Positions 1 to 9,117 of a stretch of 64,000 bases of DNA are shown piece after piece. Below the pieces are notes generated by a model. That model ran no database searches. It saw nothing but the letters and a program-made list of their open reading frames with translations, and was not told where the DNA came from. Each line of letters starts with the position of its first letter. Within the stretch, counting starts at the first letter, position 1. Source of the stretch: Synechococcus sp. BO 8801 (lineage in GTDB: Bacteria; Cyanobacteriota; Cyanobacteriia; PCC-6307; Cyanobiaceae); the NCBI RefSeq assembly GCF_002252675.1, contig NZ_NQKY01000015.1, forward strand, positions 1-64,000, written 5' to 3'. The translations under genes and the position numbers were made by a program.

Positions 1-390
1 GCCTCCGCACCCGCGCCTGTCGCCCCGCCGGCCGGGCCCACGGCAGCGCGCCTGCCCAGCCCCGCGCCGGAGCCCGTGGCCGACCCCGAGCCGCCGCCCG
101 CCCTGGAGCTCGACCCCCTGCTGGCCCTGCTGGCGGAGGACGACCCGGAGCACCTGATCGCCTCGGCCCATCCGGAGCCCGCCGAGGGACGGCTGCTGCT
201 GACGATGGCGCCGGCCTACACCGGCCTTGCCCCCGCGAGCCGGAGCCGCTGGGCGGAGCGCTGGCAGCAGCGCGCCCGGGGGCTGGGCTACGAGCGGCTG
301 GAGCTGGTGGACGGCCAGGGGCGGCTGCTGGCCCGGGGGGCCCTGGTGGGGTCCGGCATGATCCTGCTCGACCCCGGAACTTCAGGTTGA
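1..390 (+). CDS. C-terminal part of an unrecognised Ala/Pro-rich protein (5' end outside window)
   Basis: The frame is open from base 1 and stops with TGA at 388-390, so only the last ~129 residues are visible. The first ~40 residues are a low-complexity Ala/Pro linker. The rest is a compact acidic segment (an EDDPEHLIASAHPEP stretch, then WAERWQQRARGLGYERLELVDG). I recognise no family. The stop overlaps the murF start (TGATG), so it is probably translated in the same unit as murF. There is no signal peptide or membrane segment in the visible part. An internal ATG at 76 exists, but the open frame continuing upstream argues that the gene starts outside the window. Confidence 0.6.
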   Translation, partial: ASAPAPVAPPAGPTAARLPSPAPEPVADPEPPPALELDPLLALLAEDDPEHLIASAHPEPAEGRLLLTMAPAYTGLAPASRSRWAERWQQRARGLGYERLELVDGQGRLLARGALVGSGMILLDPGTSG

Positions 391-1811
391 TGCTGCTGCC
401 GTTCGAGCCGTTGTGCCAGCTCTGGGGCGAGCCCCTGATGGCCCCCGGAACCACCGGACCCGACCCCATCCGTCGCGTCAGCACCGACAGCCGCGGCGAT
501 CTGGCCGGCGCCCTGTTCGTGCCGCTGGTGGGGGAGCGTTTCGATGGCCACCGCTTCCTTGGCGATGCCTTCGCCGCCGGGGCGGCGGCGGCCCTGGTGC
601 AGCGGGACCGGCTCGATGGGACGGCGCTGGCGGAGGTTGTGGCCGGCAGCGGCCGGCCGATCTGGCCCGTGGACGACACCCTGGAGGCCTACCAGCAGCT
701 GGCCCTTCTCTGGCGGCGGCAGCTGGGCCTGCCGGTGGTGGCGGTGACCGGGTCGGCGGGCAAGACGACCACACGGGAACTGATCCGGGCGTGCCTGGCC
801 CCGCTCGGGCCTGTGGTGGCCAGCAGCGGCAACGAGAACAACGACGTGGGGGCGCCGCTCACGATCCTGAAGGCGGACGCTGGCACCGCGGCCCTGGTGG
901 TGGAAATGGGGATGCGTGGACTGGGGGAGATCGACCGTCTGACCCGCTGCACCGAGCCGGACGTGGCCGTGATCACCAACATCGGCACCGCCCACATCGG
1001 CCGCCTCGGCAGCCGGGAAGCGATCGGCCAGGCCAAATGCGAGATCACCGCCGGACTCGGGCCGGAAGGGGTGCTGGTGATTCCCGCCGGGGATCCCCTG
1101 CTGGAGCAGTCCCTTGCGCGGGTATGGCGGGGCCAGGTGGTCCGCGTCGCCCTGGAGGACGAGGCGGCGGCCTTCCCAGCTGGGGTGCCGGCGCCGGAGC
1201 TGGTGGGCCGGCTGGAGGGGTCTCGCCTGAGCCTCCTTGACGGTCCGAGCCTGCCGCTGCCGCTTGAGGGCCGCCACAACGCCCGCAACCTGCTGCTGGC
1301 GGTGGCCGTGGCCCGGGAACTGGGCGTGCCGGCGGCGGCCCTCGGCGACCTGGCGGTGGCGCTGCCGGGCGGCCGCGCCAGGCGCCTGCAGCTGGGGGGC
1401 GTGGAGCTGCTCGATGAGACCTACAACGCCTCGCCGGAGGCGGTTCTCGCCGCCCTGGAGCTGCTGGCGGCCCCTGGAGGCGCCTGCGAAGGCCGCCGCT
1501 ATGCGGTGCTGGGCACGATGCTCGAGCTGGGGGAGCGCAGCCTGGAGCTGCACCGCCAGGTGGCGGGCCGGGCCCGGGCCCTCGGGCTCGACGGGCTGGT
1601 GATCGTGGCCGCCGAGGCCGAGGCGCAGGAAATGCTCGCCGCCGCCGCCGGATTGCCGCGGCTGGCGCGGGCGGCCACGCCCGAGGAGGCGGCCGCCGTG
1701 CTGCTCGACTGGCTGGAGCCGGGGGATCGGGTGCTGCTCAAGGCCAGCCGAGGCGTGGCCCTGGAGCGGGCGATTCCCCTGCTGGAGGCGGGCCTCGGCG
1801 CGGCCGCCTGA
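390..1811 (+). CDS. murF: UDP-N-acetylmuramoyl-tripeptide--D-alanyl-D-alanine ligase MurF
   Basis: MurF joins D-Ala-D-Ala to the UDP-MurNAc-tripeptide with ATP, the last cytoplasmic step of peptidoglycan precursor synthesis. The ~473-residue protein has the Mur ligase order: an N-terminal UDP-substrate domain (RRVSTDSR near 30), an ATP-binding P-loop GSAGKTTTREL near residue 120, a central region with NENNDVGAPLTIL and AVITNIGTAHIGRLGS, and the C-terminal domain motif DETYNASPEA near 342. Length is typical. I take ATG at 390, which overlaps the upstream TGA; a TTG at 387 would add one residue. The overlap suggests coupled translation with the preceding gene. Confidence 0.95.
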   Translation: MLLPFEPLCQLWGEPLMAPGTTGPDPIRRVSTDSRGDLAGALFVPLVGERFDGHRFLGDAFAAGAAAALVQRDRLDGTALAEVVAGSGRPIWPVDDTLEAYQQLALLWRRQLGLPVVAVTGSAGKTTTRELIRACLAPLGPVVASSGNENNDVGAPLTILKADAGTAALVVEMGMRGLGEIDRLTRCTEPDVAVITNIGTAHIGRLGSREAIGQAKCEITAGLGPEGVLVIPAGDPLLEQSLARVWRGQVVRVALEDEAAAFPAGVPAPELVGRLEGSRLSLLDGPSLPLPLEGRHNARNLLLAVAVARELGVPAAALGDLAVALPGGRARRLQLGGVELLDETYNASPEAVLAALELLAAPGGACEGRRYAVLGTMLELGERSLELHRQVAGRARALGLDGLVIVAAEAEAQEMLAAAAGLPRLARAATPEEAAAVLLDWLEPGDRVLLKASRGVALERAIPLLEAGLGAAA

Positions 1812-1888
1812 AACCGGCCGCTTGGAGCACCCCGCTTGATCCGGGTTGCCGCCCCCAGCAGGATGGGGCAGCCGCCGACCGCCTCCCG

Positions 1889-2254
1889 ATGGTGAAACCC
1901 GTGTTCGTGACCACCACCTTCACGATCGAGGGCTACACAATCACCGCCTACCGGGGCCTGGTGCGCGGCATCGTCGTGCGCTCCCCCACCCTGGTGCAGG
2001 GCTTCCTGGGCGGGCTCAAACAGATCGTGGGCGGCCGGATCGGCGCCTACACCGAGATGTGCGAGCAGGCCCGAGAGCAGGCCTACGAGCAGATGATCCA
2101 GCACGCCCGGGCCCTGGGGGCCAATGCCATCGTCGGCACCCGCTACGACGGCTCGGAGGTGCAGGGCGGCACCGCCGCCGCCACCGAGGTGCTCTGCTAC
2201 GGCACCGCCGTGGTGGTGGAGCCCCGGCCCAGCAGCAGCGGCAGCAGTGCGTAG
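1889..2254 (+). CDS. YbjQ/UPF0145 family protein
   Basis: This 121-residue protein matches the YbjQ (UPF0145) family along its length: a VTTTFTIEGY start, an IVGGRIGAYTEM centre, an alpha-helical AREQAYEQMIQHARALGANAIVG segment and a GTAVVVEP end. The family forms small pentameric beta/alpha proteins of unclear role, sometimes called a putative heavy-metal-binding domain. No signal peptide is present. It sits alone between murF and a META-domain gene with about 70 bases on each side. The final Ser/Gly-rich residues are likely disordered. Confidence 0.85.
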   Translation: MVKPVFVTTTFTIEGYTITAYRGLVRGIVVRSPTLVQGFLGGLKQIVGGRIGAYTEMCEQAREQAYEQMIQHARALGANAIVGTRYDGSEVQGGTAAATEVLCYGTAVVVEPRPSSSGSSA

Positions 2255-2325
2255 AGAAGCAGCAGGCAGCGGCACGCCATTCCGGCGTCCGTGTCCGATT
2301 GTGGAGAGCCCGCCGGAGACGCCCG

Positions 2326-3309
2326 ATGCCTTTCCCAGCCAGCTCGATCCGGCTCCTGGCGACCTGGAGCGGCGGTGCCATGGCCACGGCCTCGCTACTG
2401 ACGGGGGCGTCGCTGCCCCTTCACGCAGCCCCCCAGAACCCGCCGCTGCAGGGCACCACCTGGCAGCTGGTGGGGATCCAGTCGATGGATGACGCCCAGG
2501 GCCTGAAGCGTCCGGCGAACCCCTCCCGCTACACCCTCTCGCTCCAGGCCGATGGCCGGGCGGTCCTGCAGCTCGACTGCAACCGCGCCACGGGCAGCTG
2601 GCAGGTGGAACCCAGCACTGACCCAGGCAACGGCGGCTTCCGCTTCGGGCCCCTGGCCAGTACCAAGGCGCTGTGCCCGGCGCCCAGCCTGGGGGAACCC
2701 CTGGCCCGCCAGCTTCCCTATGTAAGGGGCTACCTGCTGCGGGACGGCCGGCTCAACCTGAGCCTGCTGGCCGATGGCGGCATCCTCATCTGGGAACCCC
2801 GCGCCGCCGCCGGGCCCGGCTACAGCAACCGGCCCGATCCGGCACTGGAGTCGGCGATCCTGGCGGCCTCCCCCGACCTGCGCCGCCCCCTGGGAAGCGC
2901 CGCCGGGGGCATGGGGCGGATCAGCTATGTGCACGCCCGCACCGACCTCGACGGGGATGGCCGTCAGGACGTGCTCGTCTACCTGATGGGTCCCTACGTG
3001 TGCGGCACCGGTGGCTGCACGCTCCAGGTGTTCCGCCCCGAAGGCCGGGGCTACCGCCTCATCAGCAGCTTCCCCACCAGCCGGCTGCCGGTCATCGTCC
3101 CGGAGGCGCGCCGCAACCGCTGGCGCGATCTCTGGCGGCTGCAGTCCGGCGGCGGCGCACCTGCCACCTGGGTGCGCGAGGTGTTCGACGGCCGGGGCTA
3201 CCGCAGCAAGGAGCGCATCCCGGCGGCCGGCCGACAACCGGCGGGCACCGCCGTGCTGAGCGGCGTTCCCTCCCTGGCGGACGGGGCGCCGTTGGCGCCG
3301 CGCCCCTGA
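2326..3309 (+). CDS. Exported META/HslJ-like domain protein
   Basis: A 327-residue protein with an N-terminal signal peptide (hydrophobic stretch ending near Ala-Ala at ~30, LPLHAAPQ). Residues ~35-155 resemble the META/HslJ fold: a TTWQLVGIQ opening, then LDCNRATGSW and TKALCP, a pattern of Cys and strands typical of that family. The C-terminal half has a YVHARTDLDGDGRQDVLVY segment that resembles a calcium-binding FG-GAP/VCBS-type loop, followed by CGTGGC. It is therefore probably a periplasmic or surface protein; function is unknown. The start is the ATG that begins the signal peptide, although the frame is open further upstream. Confidence 0.7.
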   Translation: MPFPASSIRLLATWSGGAMATASLLTGASLPLHAAPQNPPLQGTTWQLVGIQSMDDAQGLKRPANPSRYTLSLQADGRAVLQLDCNRATGSWQVEPSTDPGNGGFRFGPLASTKALCPAPSLGEPLARQLPYVRGYLLRDGRLNLSLLADGGILIWEPRAAAGPGYSNRPDPALESAILAASPDLRRPLGSAAGGMGRISYVHARTDLDGDGRQDVLVYLMGPYVCGTGGCTLQVFRPEGRGYRLISSFPTSRLPVIVPEARRNRWRDLWRLQSGGGAPATWVREVFDGRGYRSKERIPAAGRQPAGTAVLSGVPSLADGAPLAPRP

Positions 3310-3331
3310 TCGATCCCGGCTGGGCTGGCGC

Positions 3332-4393
3332 TCAGTCGTCGTCGGCCAGCCGCCACTGCAGCACCTGGCCGGCATGGAAGGGCACCAGGGTGGTGGCGTC
3401 CCCGTCGGCGGCGTTGCCGTGCAGGCGCGGCGGCACCGTGTGGGGCTCCCGCACCAGGGTGATGTGGCCCTCGTTCAGGGGCAGCCCGTAGAAGGCGGGC
3501 CCATGCAGGCTGGCGAAGGCCTCGAGGCGATCCAGGGCCCCCTCCTGCTCGAACACCGCCGCGTAGCTTTCCAGGGCGAAGGGGGCGTTGTAGATGCCGG
3601 CGCAGCCACAGGCGCTTTCCTTGGCCGAGCGGGGGTGGGGGGCCGAATCGGTGCCCAGGAAGAAGCAGGGCTCCCCCGAGGTGGCCGCCTCGCGCAGGGC
3701 CAGCCGATGGCGTTCGCGCTTGGCCACCGGCAGGCAGTAGAAGTCCGGCCGCAGCCCGCCCTGGAACATGGCGTTGCGGTTGATGTGCAGGTGATGGGGG
3801 GTGATGGTGGCGGCCAGGTTGGCGCCCCCCTGGCGCACGAAGGCGACGGACTCCGCCGTGGTGATGTGCTCCAGCACCACCTTCAGGCCCGGATGGCGCT
3901 GCAGCAGCGGCGCCAGGTGGCGCTCGATGAACACGGCTTCGCGATCGAAGATGTCGATCTCGGCGTCGGTCACCTCGCCGTGGATGAGCAGGGGCATGCC
4001 GATCCGCTCCATCGTGGCCAGCACCGCCTCGATCCGGGCCAGGTCGGTGACGCCGGCGGCGGCGTTGGTGGTGGCATGGGCCGGGTAGAGCTTGCAGGCG
4101 GTGAACACCCCCTCGCGGTGGCCGCGCTCGATCTCGAGCGGATCGATCGTGTCGGTGAGGTAGGCGGTGAGCAGGGGGGTGAAGCGGCTGCCGTCCGGCA
4201 GGGCCGCCCGGATCCGGGCGCCGTAGGCCGCGGCGGCCGCCACCGTGGTGATCGGCGGGCTGAGGTTGGGCATCACGATCGCCCGGGCAAAGGTGCGGGC
4301 CGTGGCCGGGGCCACCGCCTGCAGCAGGGCACCGTCCCGCAGGTGCACGTGCCAGTCGTCGGGTCGCCGCAGCCTCATGCGGGAACTCACCAT
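3332..4393 (-). CDS. pyrC: Dihydroorotase PyrC
   Basis: Catalyses reversible cyclisation of carbamoyl aspartate to dihydroorotate in pyrimidine synthesis. The 353-residue sequence is the E. coli class II type: RRPDDWHVHLRD near the N terminus carries the metal-binding HxH, FTACKLYPAHATTN carries the lysine that is carboxylated, and LLIHGEVTD, VVLEHITTAES and FLGTDSAPHP supply the remaining His and Asp ligands. Length matches the family. ATG at 4393 is used; a second ATG five codons on is possible. It is transcribed opposite to the META-domain gene. Confidence 0.95.
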   Translation of the reverse strand: MVSSRMRLRRPDDWHVHLRDGALLQAVAPATARTFARAIVMPNLSPPITTVAAAAAYGARIRAALPDGSRFTPLLTAYLTDTIDPLEIERGHREGVFTACKLYPAHATTNAAAGVTDLARIEAVLATMERIGMPLLIHGEVTDAEIDIFDREAVFIERHLAPLLQRHPGLKVVLEHITTAESVAFVRQGGANLAATITPHHLHINRNAMFQGGLRPDFYCLPVAKRERHRLALREAATSGEPCFFLGTDSAPHPRSAKESACGCAGIYNAPFALESYAAVFEQEGALDRLEAFASLHGPAFYGLPLNEGHITLVREPHTVPPRLHGNAADGDATTLVPFHAGQVLQWRLADDD

Positions 4394-4431
4394 GGAGAGG
4401 ACCTGAGGAACCGGTTCATGTCATCCAGTCT

Positions 4432-4977
4432 CTAGAACAGCCGCTTGCCGCCGCTGCCCGTGACCAGATAACCGCTCAGGGACAGCAGCAGGACACTCAG
4501 GCAGAAGAAAGCCAGGGACGGGCCGTCAAGGATCGGCAGGGTCAGCATCGCCTTGAAGGCCGACACGATCAGGGCCACCACCAGCACCTTGACCAGCTTC
4601 TCCTTGAGTTGGTCGAGGTCGCGGATGTCGAGCAGGCCACCACCCCCCTGGTCACGTTCCCGGGCCGCCTCGATCGGAGAGATCAGCAGTTCGTAGACCC
4701 CATAGCCGAAGATCAGCAGGGCGATACCGATCAGATAGAGATCGATCCCGGTCACGATCGCCCCCAGCAGTTCGGCCACGAAGGTCTTCTTGGTGTGGGC
4801 CACATCTCCCAGGCTGACCAGCGCCTTGCCGATCTCGAGCGTGCCGAGCACGAAAGCGACGACCGTGCTGACCAGGCTCATGACCACCGGCAGGATGGCG
4901 ATCAGCCGCAGGCGCCACAGAATCCGCTCGAAGCGATGCTCAAACCGCTTGAAGCGGCCATTGGGCACGGAAGCCAT
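4432..4977 (-). CDS. YqhA/UPF0114 family membrane protein
   Basis: A 181-residue protein with about four membrane segments: residues ~20-45, ~65-90, ~130-150 and ~155-175. Features of the YqhA (UPF0114) family include the FERILWRLRLIAILPVV start and a cytoplasmic DIRDLDQLKEKLVKV segment before the third helix. Function is unknown; distant similarity to small-conductance channels has been suggested for the family. I chose the ATG at 4977 because the family starts just before the RFE/ERILW segment. The frame is open further upstream, but that part looks like antisense of the permease gene. Confidence 0.85.
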   Translation of the reverse strand: MASVPNGRFKRFEHRFERILWRLRLIAILPVVMSLVSTVVAFVLGTLEIGKALVSLGDVAHTKKTFVAELLGAIVTGIDLYLIGIALLIFGYGVYELLISPIEAARERDQGGGGLLDIRDLDQLKEKLVKVLVVALIVSAFKAMLTLPILDGPSLAFFCLSVLLLSLSGYLVTGSGGKRLF

Positions 4978-5057
4978 GCGGCGCTGATGCAATCGGCCAA
5001 CCCTAGGCAGCGTTTCGGCTGCCCACATCCATCCGCCACGGCGATGCCACCACCGGT

Positions 5058-6644
5058 TCAGCGCTGCGGGCGCCCCAGCAGAAACACCACCGCCATCGCC
5101 AGATAGCCCAGGGCCCAGGGGGTGCCGCTGCCCCAGCCGGGGTCCAGCACCGTGTCGGCCAGGGTGAAGCTCCAGGCATGGACCAGCCCCAGCCAGGAGG
5201 CGACCGCCGCCACCAGGGCGCAGAGGGCGGCGGCGCGGAACCGCTGCTCGATCACATAGACGAGCATCGCCGCCAGCAGCATCGCCGCCAGGATCTGGCC
5301 CTGCTCCAGGGCGAAGGCACCGGCGGCCCACACATCCGCCTGCTGCAGGGGCAGCAGCAGCTGGGGACCGAAGGGGTTGGCCGGCGTGCCGCTGCCCCCG
5401 GCCCGTAGGCCCGCCTTCAGCATCAGGGACCCCCAGCCCGCCAGGCCGGGCAGCAGGCCGAGGGCCACGGCGGGGGCGTGGGCCGGTGGCGTGGCCTGGA
5501 AGGCCTGGGCCGCCATCACCAGAGCGATGTAGAGCACGATCGCCATGCCGGCCTCGATCGGCACCAGCTGGCCCACCACCCCGAACAGCCCCAGCAGGCA
5601 GCCCAGGCCCATCACCAGGCCGTTGAGCCAGGAGTAGCCGATGCGGGCGCCCATGCCCTTCCAGCCGGGGTGGCCGATGTAGATGGTGGTGGGGAAGCAG
5701 GAGCCGAGTGCTGCCGCCGCGATCGTGCCGATGCCGTTGATCAGCAGGGAGCTCTTCACCGGGTAGGGGTCGCCGGCCGCCTCGGCGCTCTCCAGGTTCT
5801 GCAGGGAACCCAGCAGGTTGAACAGACCCATGGGCACCGTCACCCCCAGCCAGGGGACCAGGGCTTCGCGACCCTCCCAGAGGGCACCGAGCCTGGGCAC
5901 GGGCAGGTGGAGTCCCACCTGGGCGATGTTGGCCTGCCAGGTGGGCCCATCGAGCCGCAGCAGGCCCGTGGCCGCGGCCAGCACGATGCCCACCAGCACC
6001 GCCAGCACGCCGCCCGGCAGGGGCAGCCGGGCCTGGCCGAAGTAGGCCAGCAGGATCACCGCCAGCACGGCCAGCCCCACCACCGGGACGGCATAGGTGC
6101 GCAGCAGGAACCCCAGGCCGATGTAGCCGAGGGCGATGCCAGCCAGGGTGGAGAGCAGGGCCGCCCGGGGCAGCCAGCGGCGCAGGGGGGCCACCAGGAA
6201 AGCGCCCCCCGCCTCGATCAGCCCGGACCCCAGGCAGGCCAGCAGGCCGGCGCGCCAGGAGAGCAGCGAAGCCGCCTGGGGATCCAGACCCTGGCCGGTG
6301 GCCGCCAGCTTCACCGGCAGCATCACCAGGAACACGTAGGCGAACAGGCTGACGGTGTTGATGCCGTAGGGCAGGGCGGTGCGGTCGTCACGGCCCTCGC
6401 GCCGCCCCAGGCGGTGGGCCTGGACGGCATAGGCCACGTTGCCCACCACCAGGCTGATGCCGGTGGCCGGCAGAATCGTGCCGAAGATCAGCCCATCGGG
6501 ATACCCCAGCACGCCGCGACACAGGCCCACGATCAGCAGGATCTGGATGAGGTTGTCGAGGCCGAGCCCCAGGAAGCCGTCGAGGTCGCCGCGCACCCAC
6601 CAGCGGGGGGACGGCGGCGGGCCGGCTGCGGTGAGTTCAGCCAC
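5058..6644 (-). CDS. NCS2-like nucleobase permease
   Basis: A polytopic protein of ~528 residues with about 12-14 hydrophobic segments. Motifs such as [58 protein letters not shown] and [14 protein letters not shown] resemble the nucleobase:cation symporter-2 group (xanthine/uracil/adenine permeases). The substrate cannot be read from sequence, and this belongs to a divergent branch. The start is GTG at 6644, overlapping the def stop by eight bases (GTGGCTGA), so translation is probably coupled to def. Upstream codons in the same frame are antisense-like and poor. Confidence 0.75.
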   Translation of the reverse strand: MAELTAAGPPPSPRWWVRGDLDGFLGLGLDNLIQILLIVGLCRGVLGYPDGLIFGTILPATGISLVVGNVAYAVQAHRLGRREGRDDRTALPYGINTVSLFAYVFLVMLPVKLAATGQGLDPQAASLLSWRAGLLACLGSGLIEAGGAFLVAPLRRWLPRAALLSTLAGIALGYIGLGFLLRTYAVPVVGLAVLAVILLAYFGQARLPLPGGVLAVLVGIVLAAATGLLRLDGPTWQANIAQVGLHLPVPRLGALWEGREALVPWLGVTVPMGLFNLLGSLQNLESAEAAGDPYPVKSSLLINGIGTIAAAALGSCFPTTIYIGHPGWKGMGARIGYSWLNGLVMGLGCLLGLFGVVGQLVPIEAGMAIVLYIALVMAAQAFQATPPAHAPAVALGLLPGLAGWGSLMLKAGLRAGGSGTPANPFGPQLLLPLQQADVWAAGAFALEQGQILAAMLLAAMLVYVIEQRFRAAALCALVAAVASWLGLVHAWSFTLADTVLDPGWGSGTPWALGYLAMAVVFLLGRPQR

Positions 6645-7131
6645 GGGGCAGCCCCGCCGGCACCCGATCCGGGAACAGCACCCCATCGAGGTGGTCGCAC
6701 TCGTGCTGCACCACCCGGGCGTGGAAGCCCTCCACCTCCCGCTCGAACGCCTGCCCCTGGCCATCGAAGCCCCGGTAGCGCAGGCGGCGCCAGCGGGGCA
6801 CCCGGGCCCGCCAGCCGGGAACGCTCAGGCAGCCCTCCCAGGCGTCATCGTCCTGCTCCTCGCCGAGGGGCGTGAGTACGGGATTGATCAGCACCGTTTC
6901 CGGGATGGGGGGAGCCTCCGGGTAGCGGGGGTTGTGGGTGATGCCGAAGATCACCACCCGTAGGGGCACACCGATCTGGGGGGCCGCCAGGCCGGCCCCA
7001 TCGGCGGCGGCCATGGTGTCGCGCAGGTCGTCGAGCAGGGCCGACAGGGCGGGGTCGTCGAAGCGTTCCACCGGCGCACTCACCTGGCGCAGGCGGGGAT
7101 CGCCGATGGTGAGCACGTCACGGACGGCCAT
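6637..7131 (-). CDS. def: Peptide deformylase
   Basis: Removes the formyl group from the N-terminal Met of nascent proteins. The 164-residue protein has all three catalytic motifs: [10 protein letters not shown] near residue 45, EGCLSVPG near 99 with the metal-binding Cys, and [14 protein letters not shown] near 142 with the two His ligands and catalytic Glu. The ATG at 7131 opens with [15 protein letters not shown], the usual start of the family. It shares eight bases with the downstream permease and is divergent from a formyltransferase-like gene whose start lies only ~85 bases away. Confidence 0.95.
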   Translation of the reverse strand: MAVRDVLTIGDPRLRQVSAPVERFDDPALSALLDDLRDTMAAADGAGLAAPQIGVPLRVVIFGITHNPRYPEAPPIPETVLINPVLTPLGEEQDDDAWEGCLSVPGWRARVPRWRRLRYRGFDGQGQAFEREVEGFHARVVQHECDHLDGVLFPDRVPAGLPRG

Positions 7132-7216
7132 GGGCGCCTCAGGATCGGTCCCACTGTGCCGCCTTCCGGCCGCCCCGTCCGTACCATCCGCAGATGATGC
7201 TGCGATCGGCGGATCC

Positions 7217-8089
7217 ATGGCCGTGAGCTCCCTGCGCGTGGCCGTGCTCTGTTGCGACGGCCTCTACCAGCGCCACCTGGTGCGGCGGGCGGCCGAGGAC
7301 TTCACCCTGGTGGGCGTGGTGCTGCAGGTGTCGCCGCCGGCGAGCCGCAGCACCCTCTCCCGGCTGGCCAAGTACCGCCGGCCCCTAAGGCTGCTGCGCC
7401 AGCTGATCGCCCGGGTGCTGCTGCGGCCCCACGACCGCCGCGGCGCCGCCCTGCAGCGGCAGCTGTTCCACCGGGACGGCGCCCCCCCCGAGCTGCCGCC
7501 CGAGGTGCCGGTGCTGGTCACCTCGGCCATCAACGAGGGGCGCACCGCCGACTTCCTGCGCCAGGTCGCCCCCGACATCGTGCTGGTGAACGGCACCCAG
7601 CTGCTGCGGGCGCCGGTGCTGGAGCTGATCCCCGCCATCCGCCACGGCATCATCAACCTGCACACCGGGCTGTCGCCCTATTCCCGCGGCGCCAATTGCA
7701 ACCTCTACATGCTCATGGAGGGGCATCCGGAGCTGGTGGGCGTCACCGTGCACCACATCGACCCCGGCATCGACAGCGGCGACATCATCCTGTCGGCCCA
7801 CGTGCCGATGCAGCCCGACGACAACGTCGAGACCATCGAGGTGCGCAGCTTCCAGGTGGGCATCGAGCTGCTGATCGAGGCGGCCCGCCGGCTCGAGGCC
7901 GGCACCGCGCCGCGGGTGCCCCAGTGGGAGAAGGGCAAGCTGTTCCTGCGGCGCACCGGCTACGTCTACGAGCCCTGGCAGCGGCTGATGGCCAACCGCC
8001 GCATCGCCCGGGGCCTGGTGCGCGACTACCTGGCCGACCAGGCGCGCCGCGACGGGGCCGTGCGGGTGGTGCGGGGGGAGCAGCCATGA
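7217..8089 (+). CDS. Formyltransferase-like protein (Fmt/ArnA N-terminal family)
   Basis: A 290-residue protein with the formyl_trans_N fold. The catalytic triad of the family is visible: N and H in [16 protein letters not shown] and D in [14 protein letters not shown]. The N-terminal [18 protein letters not shown] and central [11 protein letters not shown] fit the N10-formyl-THF-binding domain. It lacks the C-terminal domain of methionyl-tRNA formyltransferase, so transfer to an amino sugar or another small amine is more likely. The next gene, a polysaccharide deacetylase, starts inside its stop codon (ATGA), so the two probably act in one pathway, much as ArnA and ArnD do. The substrate is unknown. 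Confidence 0.8.
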   Translation: MAVSSLRVAVLCCDGLYQRHLVRRAAEDFTLVGVVLQVSPPASRSTLSRLAKYRRPLRLLRQLIARVLLRPHDRRGAALQRQLFHRDGAPPELPPEVPVLVTSAINEGRTADFLRQVAPDIVLVNGTQLLRAPVLELIPAIRHGIINLHTGLSPYSRGANCNLYMLMEGHPELVGVTVHHIDPGIDSGDIILSAHVPMQPDDNVETIEVRSFQVGIELLIEAARRLEAGTAPRVPQWEKGKLFLRRTGYVYEPWQRLMANRRIARGLVRDYLADQARRDGAVRVVRGEQP

Positions 8090-9093
8090 GCCGGCTGGGG
8101 CGGGCCGCCAACCGGGCGGCGGACCTGCTGTTCCTGCCGCCGTTGGATCGCCTCTGGCTGCGGCGCCTGCGGGGGAAGGTTCTGTGTCTGCTGTACCACC
8201 GGGTGGACGAGCCTGGCCGGGAGCCCTTCCTCGACCGCTTCGGGGTGCCGCCGATTCCCCCCGAGGAGCTGGCCGCCGAGCTCGGTGTCCTGCAGCGCCG
8301 CGGCGCCCGCTTCCTCACCTACGCCGACCTGCGGGCCGGACGCTTCCCCACCGGCTCCGAGTTCGGGGTGATCGTCAGCTTCGATGACGGCCTGCGCTGC
8401 AACTACGAAGAGGGGATGGACGTGCTCCAGGGCCTGGGCATCCCGGCCGTGTTCTTCCAGTCCACGGCGATGGACGCCGGCGGGGAGCTGGTCTGGGAGC
8501 ACGCCCTCTACTGGTATGGCGCCCATCCCACCCTGGCGCCCCGGCTGGAGCAGCTGGCCCGCCAGCGGCTGGATCTGCCGGCCGACCTGGAGGGCGCGGC
8601 CCTGATCGCCCGGCTGCGGGATGGCACCCCCGTGGTGCGGGTGCGGGAGCTGCTGGCGGAGCTGGCGGAGCACTGGGGCACGGCCGGCGAGCTGGCGGCG
8701 GCGGCCGAGCGCCTGTATCCCAGCGGTGAGCATCTGCGCCGGGCCCGGGAGGCCGGCCACGAGCTGGGCAGCCACGGCCATCACCACGTCCCGCGCTGCA
8801 ACATCAGCCCGGAGGCATTCGAGGAGGAACTGAGCCGCTCGGCCGCCGAGCTCGAGCAGGTGCTGGGGGAGGCCCCCCGGGCCTTCTCCTACCCCTTCAA
8901 CAGCCATCTGCCCGGCGACGCGGAAATCTGCGGCCGCCACTATCTCCAGGTGGCCACCGTCGACGCCGCCCTGGTCACCCCCGCCAGCCCGGCCCTGGAC
9001 CTGCCCCGCTTCACCTGGCCGGGGCCCCACGCCAACCGGCTGCGCCGCCGCCGCTGGCTCAGCACCGGAACACTGGCCTGGCCGGGGAGATAG
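8086..9093 (+). CDS. Polysaccharide deacetylase family protein (NodB domain)
   Basis: A 335-residue protein whose NodB homology domain shows VIVSFDDGLRCNYEEG (metal and catalytic Asp pair), ELGSHGHHHVPRC (metal His ligands) and FSYPFNSHLPG. The opening KVLCLLYHRVDEP is typical of carbohydrate esterase 4 proteins. No clear signal peptide is visible, so the substrate may be cytoplasmic, such as a lipid- or nucleotide-linked sugar. ATG at 8086 overlaps the formyltransferase stop (ATGA). In the ArnA/ArnD precedent a related deacetylase removes a formyl group; the same role here is inference. Confidence 0.85.
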   Translation: MSRLGRAANRAADLLFLPPLDRLWLRRLRGKVLCLLYHRVDEPGREPFLDRFGVPPIPPEELAAELGVLQRRGARFLTYADLRAGRFPTGSEFGVIVSFDDGLRCNYEEGMDVLQGLGIPAVFFQSTAMDAGGELVWEHALYWYGAHPTLAPRLEQLARQRLDLPADLEGAALIARLRDGTPVVRVRELLAELAEHWGTAGELAAAAERLYPSGEHLRRAREAGHELGSHGHHHVPRCNISPEAFEEELSRSAAELEQVLGEAPRAFSYPFNSHLPGDAEICGRHYLQVATVDAALVTPASPALDLPRFTWPGPHANRLRRRRWLSTGTLAWPGR

Positions 9094-9117
9094 GGTCTGG
9101 ATTCCTTCCACGTTGCG

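Noticed and set aside
2326-3309. Earlier start for the META-domain protein using in-frame codons from 1846.
   Set aside because: The upstream part overlaps the ybjQ-like gene in another frame and is Arg/Pro-rich; the ATG at 2326 begins a proper signal peptide.
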